64,000 nt of DNA. Origin: Enterobacter sp. JUb54. GTDB lineage: Bacteria > Pseudomonadota > Gammaproteobacteria > Enterobacterales > Enterobacteriaceae. Shown piece after piece: positions 63,781 to 64,000 of this stretch. The notes beneath the pieces were generated by a model that saw only the letters and a list, made by a program, of their open reading frames with translations, was not told where the DNA came from and did not search any database. The translations under genes were made by a program, and so were the position numbers. The stretch covers positions 124,001 to 188,000 of the forward strand of contig NZ_CP060418.1 of assembly GCF_014298075.1 (NCBI RefSeq), read 5' to 3'. How positions within the stretch are numbered: position 1 is the first letter of the stretch; every line of letters begins with the position of its first letter.

Positions 63781-64000
63781 TCAGAAGCGGTAGTTGAAGT
63801 TCGCGCCGTACAGCCACGCGGTACCTTCTGAACGGAAGGTGTAAGGACCTTCTTTAATTTCGACGTGCTGACCGTGCATGTAAGACACACCCACGTCAAC
63901 GGAAGCATCTTTGTTGAAGGCGTAGGTGGTACCCGCGCTCAGCCACAGACGATCCTGATCCGGGATGGAAATAGAACGGGTGCTTGCCGGAACCGGGCTA
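63781..64000 (-). CDS. fadL: FadL, long-chain fatty acid transporter, C-terminal part
   Basis: Only the last 72 codons are in the window; the gene continues beyond 64000. The translation reads [20 protein letters not shown] then [20 protein letters not shown] and ends FNYRF, matching the last beta-strands of the FadL barrel and the aromatic C-terminal residue of outer membrane proteins. FadL binds long-chain fatty acids outside the cell and passes them laterally through the barrel wall. Its position next to mlaA is that of E. coli. Confidence 0.93.
   Translation of the reverse strand, partial: SPVPASTRSISIPDQDRLWLSAGTTYAFNKDASVDVGVSYMHGQHVEIKEGPYTFRSEGTAWLYGANFNYRF

Overview
The window is an enterobacterial chromosome segment. 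Gene order and protein sequence follow the Escherichia coli K-12 region from ypfG-tktB-maeB through cys, pts, lig, gltX, nupC-mntH, glk and alaC to argW, mlaA and fadL. Several differences point away from Escherichia: an indolepyruvate decarboxylase gene (ipdC), a CynR/CynX pair without cyanase, a second membrane PQQ dehydrogenase, and the pgtP-pgtCBA phosphoglycerate locus. The best guess is Klebsiella or a close relative (Raoultella, Enterobacter); the species cannot be fixed from the sequence alone. The DNA is moderately GC-rich and densely coding, with no prophage, IS element or CRISPR array.

Layout. 1-9996: end of ypfG, tktB, maeB, the amiA-hemF operon, ypeA-yfeZ-yfeY and yfeX. The talA gene normally found between maeB and tktB is absent. 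10099-11489: two lipoprotein genes, one CsgG-like and one with Sel1 repeats, occupy the place where E. coli carries ucpA. 11928-16786: the cysPUWA sulfate/thiosulfate importer and cysM. 16783-24436: an NTF2-like protein, ptsJ and pdxK, the ptsHI-crr operon with conserved promoters, cysK and cysZ. 24667-33539: zipA, ligA, ypeB, yfeH/yfeR, the valUXY-lysV tRNA operon, gltX, yfeC-yfeD and two tRNA-Ala genes. 33750-44600: pdeA, nupC, mntH, ypeC, an aldo-keto reductase, ipdC, yfeO and glk. 44660-48888: the ypdAB two-component system, alaC and the 23-residue YpdK. 49269-55062: a CynX-type transporter with divergent cynR, a MipA-type outer membrane protein and a PQQ dehydrogenase. 55330-61586: pgtP, pgtC, pgtB and pgtA. 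61637-64000: tRNA-Arg argW, yfdC, mlaA and the 3' end of fadL.

Themes. Sulfur assimilation is spread over cysPUWA, cysM, cysK and cysZ. Central sugar metabolism appears as PTS, glk, tktB and maeB. Two small-molecule sensing circuits are present: YpdAB (a LytS/LytTR pair whose family senses pyruvate-type signals) and PgtCBA (phosphoglycerate). Cell division and DNA maintenance are represented by zipA and ligA, and the envelope by amiA, mlaA and mipA.

Most of the window is ordinary core genome. The parts that deserve attention are the CsgG/Sel1 lipoprotein pair, repeated GACTCA-type motifs upstream of pgtP/pgtC, a GalR-like operator in front of the aldo-keto reductase gene, repeats of the tRNA-Lys 3' end behind the tRNA operon, and an ATPase-dead NtrC-like regulator (PgtA). 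I did not find a clearly new multi-gene system; the lipoprotein pair is the nearest candidate.
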